A stretch of DNA of 64,000 nucleotides from Cristatella mucedo (taxonomy: Eukaryota; Bryozoa; Phylactolaemata; Cristatellidae). Below the pieces are notes generated by a model. It was given only the letters and a program-made list of their open reading frames with translations, searched no databases and was not told where the DNA came from. Shown here in pieces: positions 62,420-64,000 of this stretch. Numbering within the stretch: the first letter of the stretch is position 1; every line of letters begins with the position of its first letter. The DNA lies in assembly GCA_009760855.2 (NCBI GenBank), contig WPIO01000091.1:1155001-1219000 (forward strand), given 5' to 3'. Made by a program: the position numbers and the translations under genes.

Positions 62420-64000
62420 AGATGCTCGTTGCTATGCCTTTCGGGATGTAGCTGGTGGATCAATGGTGTCGAAGGCAGCTGATAGATCTAGCAGAGCTAG
62501 TGCAGTGACATTCCCTTCCGTTGCCACATAGAAAGTCATTGTTAACACGGAGGAGAGCAGTTTCAGTGGAGTGCTGCCTCTTGAACCCCGATTGAAATGT
62601 TTCTGACATTTCATTCTTTTCAATATGTGCAACCAGCTACTTTGCGACAATTTTTTCAAGAATCTTCGACAAAAAATGAAGAATTCAAAACAGGATGTCA
62701 CAAATGCATGGCCCAACTTAGGCGTGGTATCCTTATCTAAACAAGCCCAAATTTTAGCAATGTTATGTATCTGAAAGTAGGCAGGCTTGACTGTGGAGCT
62801 GATGTGGTCGTCTAATGAGAGGTCACTCTGGAACATGACACCTAGATTTCGAGCTGATTCAACAGGAGATGTGCTGACAGCGCCAATTTTGAGCGTCAGC
62901 CTTTTCAGTTTCTGAATCGCACTTTGTTTGCCCATAACTAGTAAATTAGTTTTATCATCGTTTATTTTTAGAAAATTTGCTGCCATCCATGTGCGGATGT
63001 CATCAATACATGCAGCAAGTGAGTTGAAAGAATTTGTGGTGCTTGAAGGCTGGGAGGGATCAAAGCAAAGGTACAACTGAGTGCCATCTGCATAGAAGTG
63101 AAAGCCTAGATTGTGCTTGGCAATCACATCAGCAAGAGGGAGAGTGTAAACCGTGAAAAGAACCGGACCTAGCACGGAGCCCTGAGGTACCCCATATTTC
63201 AGAGGTACCTCGGATGATCTTTGTCCATTCACGTCAATACTCTGGAGTCTCCCATTGAGATAGGTCCTGAACCATTTCAGAGCAGTGCCAGTGATGCCCA
63301 GGCGAGATGAGAGGCCCTCTAGAAGAACTTTGTGATCGATGGTATCACAAAGACCAACGACCCCTTTTCCCAGAGAAGCATTACAAATCTTGGTTGGTCT
63401 GCTAGTGAAGACCACAGAGATGAAGGTATAGGGTCTTCAGGAGACGAGCTCTTTTTGCTTGACCCTATTAAGATAGCCACATCGCATGCAGAAACCTCGG
63501 AGAACCTTGTAAGGAAGGTCACAGGTTGTGGACCTGCGATTGCTTTAGTCGGAAGAAATTTAATTTAATTAATTTTAATTTAATTTAAGTTAATTTAGTC
63601 AGAGTTTTAATAGTCTTAATAGAGGCACGAATGTGCACAATTGTTTCAGTAAAGAAAGCTGAAAACTTTTCGGCTGAGTCCTTAATATCTGGGGAGTCAG
63701 ACCTCTCAACATTGGCCAGTAAATTGTTTACTGTCTTATAAATCTGTTTTGAGTCTGACTGGTAGGAATTCGGTTATCGAGCAAAAAAGAAGCCATGGCT
63801 TTTTTAAGCTTCCGGGTGTAAATTCGAAGGAAGTCTTTGAAATTTACTAGATCTGCATCACTCCCCCTGATTTCTTAAAACGACGTTGAAGCCTGAGCTT
63901 ACGACATCACAACTTTTGGAGTTTTTTGTGAATTGAAAGGAATATACATTGTTTGGTGCAGGCAACGTGCCACGCCCCGAAAGGCCAGCATTTAAACTCC
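62420..64000 (-). pseudogene. LINE A reverse transcriptase, rearranged, running off the window
   Basis: On the - strand, from right to left: an upstream block with 'SSKKSSSPEDPIPSSL' (63390-63520), then the palm with '[14 protein letters not shown]' and 'YADGTQLYL' (A-box and catalytic motif, Asp to Gly at the second catalytic Asp). After these come 'MAANFLKINDDKTNLLVMGK', 'ARNLGVMFQSDLSLDDHIS' and 'HAFVTSC'. At 62690 it switches to a block that belongs before the palm ('LSKILEKIVAK', 'QSGFKRQHSTETALL', 'ALALLDLSAAFDTID'). The order of blocks is thus A-C-B. One long frame of 327 codons (62432-63415) survives. No intact LINE protein is possible. Confidence 0.88.

Overview
This is metazoan nuclear DNA, most likely from an invertebrate I cannot name. 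It has spliced genes separated by kilobases of intron and intergenic DNA, GT-AG splice sites, tRNA-derived SINEs, L2/CR1-type LINEs, hAT and Tc1-like transposons, LTR retrotransposons and long microsatellites. No bacterial feature (operon, ribosome-binding-site pattern, IS element, CRISPR) is present. Genes are sparse. They show up as GC-rich islands in AT-richer, repeat-filled DNA.

Region 1-11.2 kb: the 3' half of a TBC1D9/TBC1D8-family Rab GTPase-activating protein gene on the + strand. Six exons (2280-11214) encode the linker after the TBC domain, an EF-hand and the conserved C-terminal region up to the stop codon. The GRAM and TBC exons must lie left of the window. Its 4.5-kb third intron (3979-8481) holds a decayed Tc1 element and a decayed hAT element.

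Region 11.2-38.6 kb: no confident gene. It holds two LINE families (A: 3' hairpin tail plus TTA repeats; B: TACAT/ACATA-type tail), two tRNA SINE families, two related hAT relics in opposite orientation, a fold-back-like inverted satellite array (15.4-16.7 kb), a degenerate satellite (23.1-24.0 kb), a Ty3-type gag-pol relic on the - strand (27.8-29.9 kb) with a SINE inserted in it, a short SPIN-like hAT derivative (31.8 kb), and a nearly whole but inactivated LINE B (36.1-38.6 kb).

Region 38.7-48 kb: a GC-rich gene cluster. It contains a two-exon small membrane-protein gene (38826-39526, +), a first coding exon on the - strand (40103-39985), an intronless 182-codon ORF (42261-42809, +), a possible last exon near 43.3-43.5 kb, and a first exon with a mitochondrial-type presequence (47788, +). 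CRE sites sit about 80 bp upstream of two of the start codons.

Region 48-64 kb: a 2.15-kb LTR retrotransposon with an initiator-tRNA-Met primer site and no visible polymerase (51933-54086), then a GC-rich promoter region and a first coding exon with a dileucine sorting motif (57045-57143, +). The rest is LINE/SINE debris, including a LINE A reverse transcriptase whose blocks are in permuted order (62.4-64 kb). For several first exons I could not find the downstream exons, so their products remain unknown.
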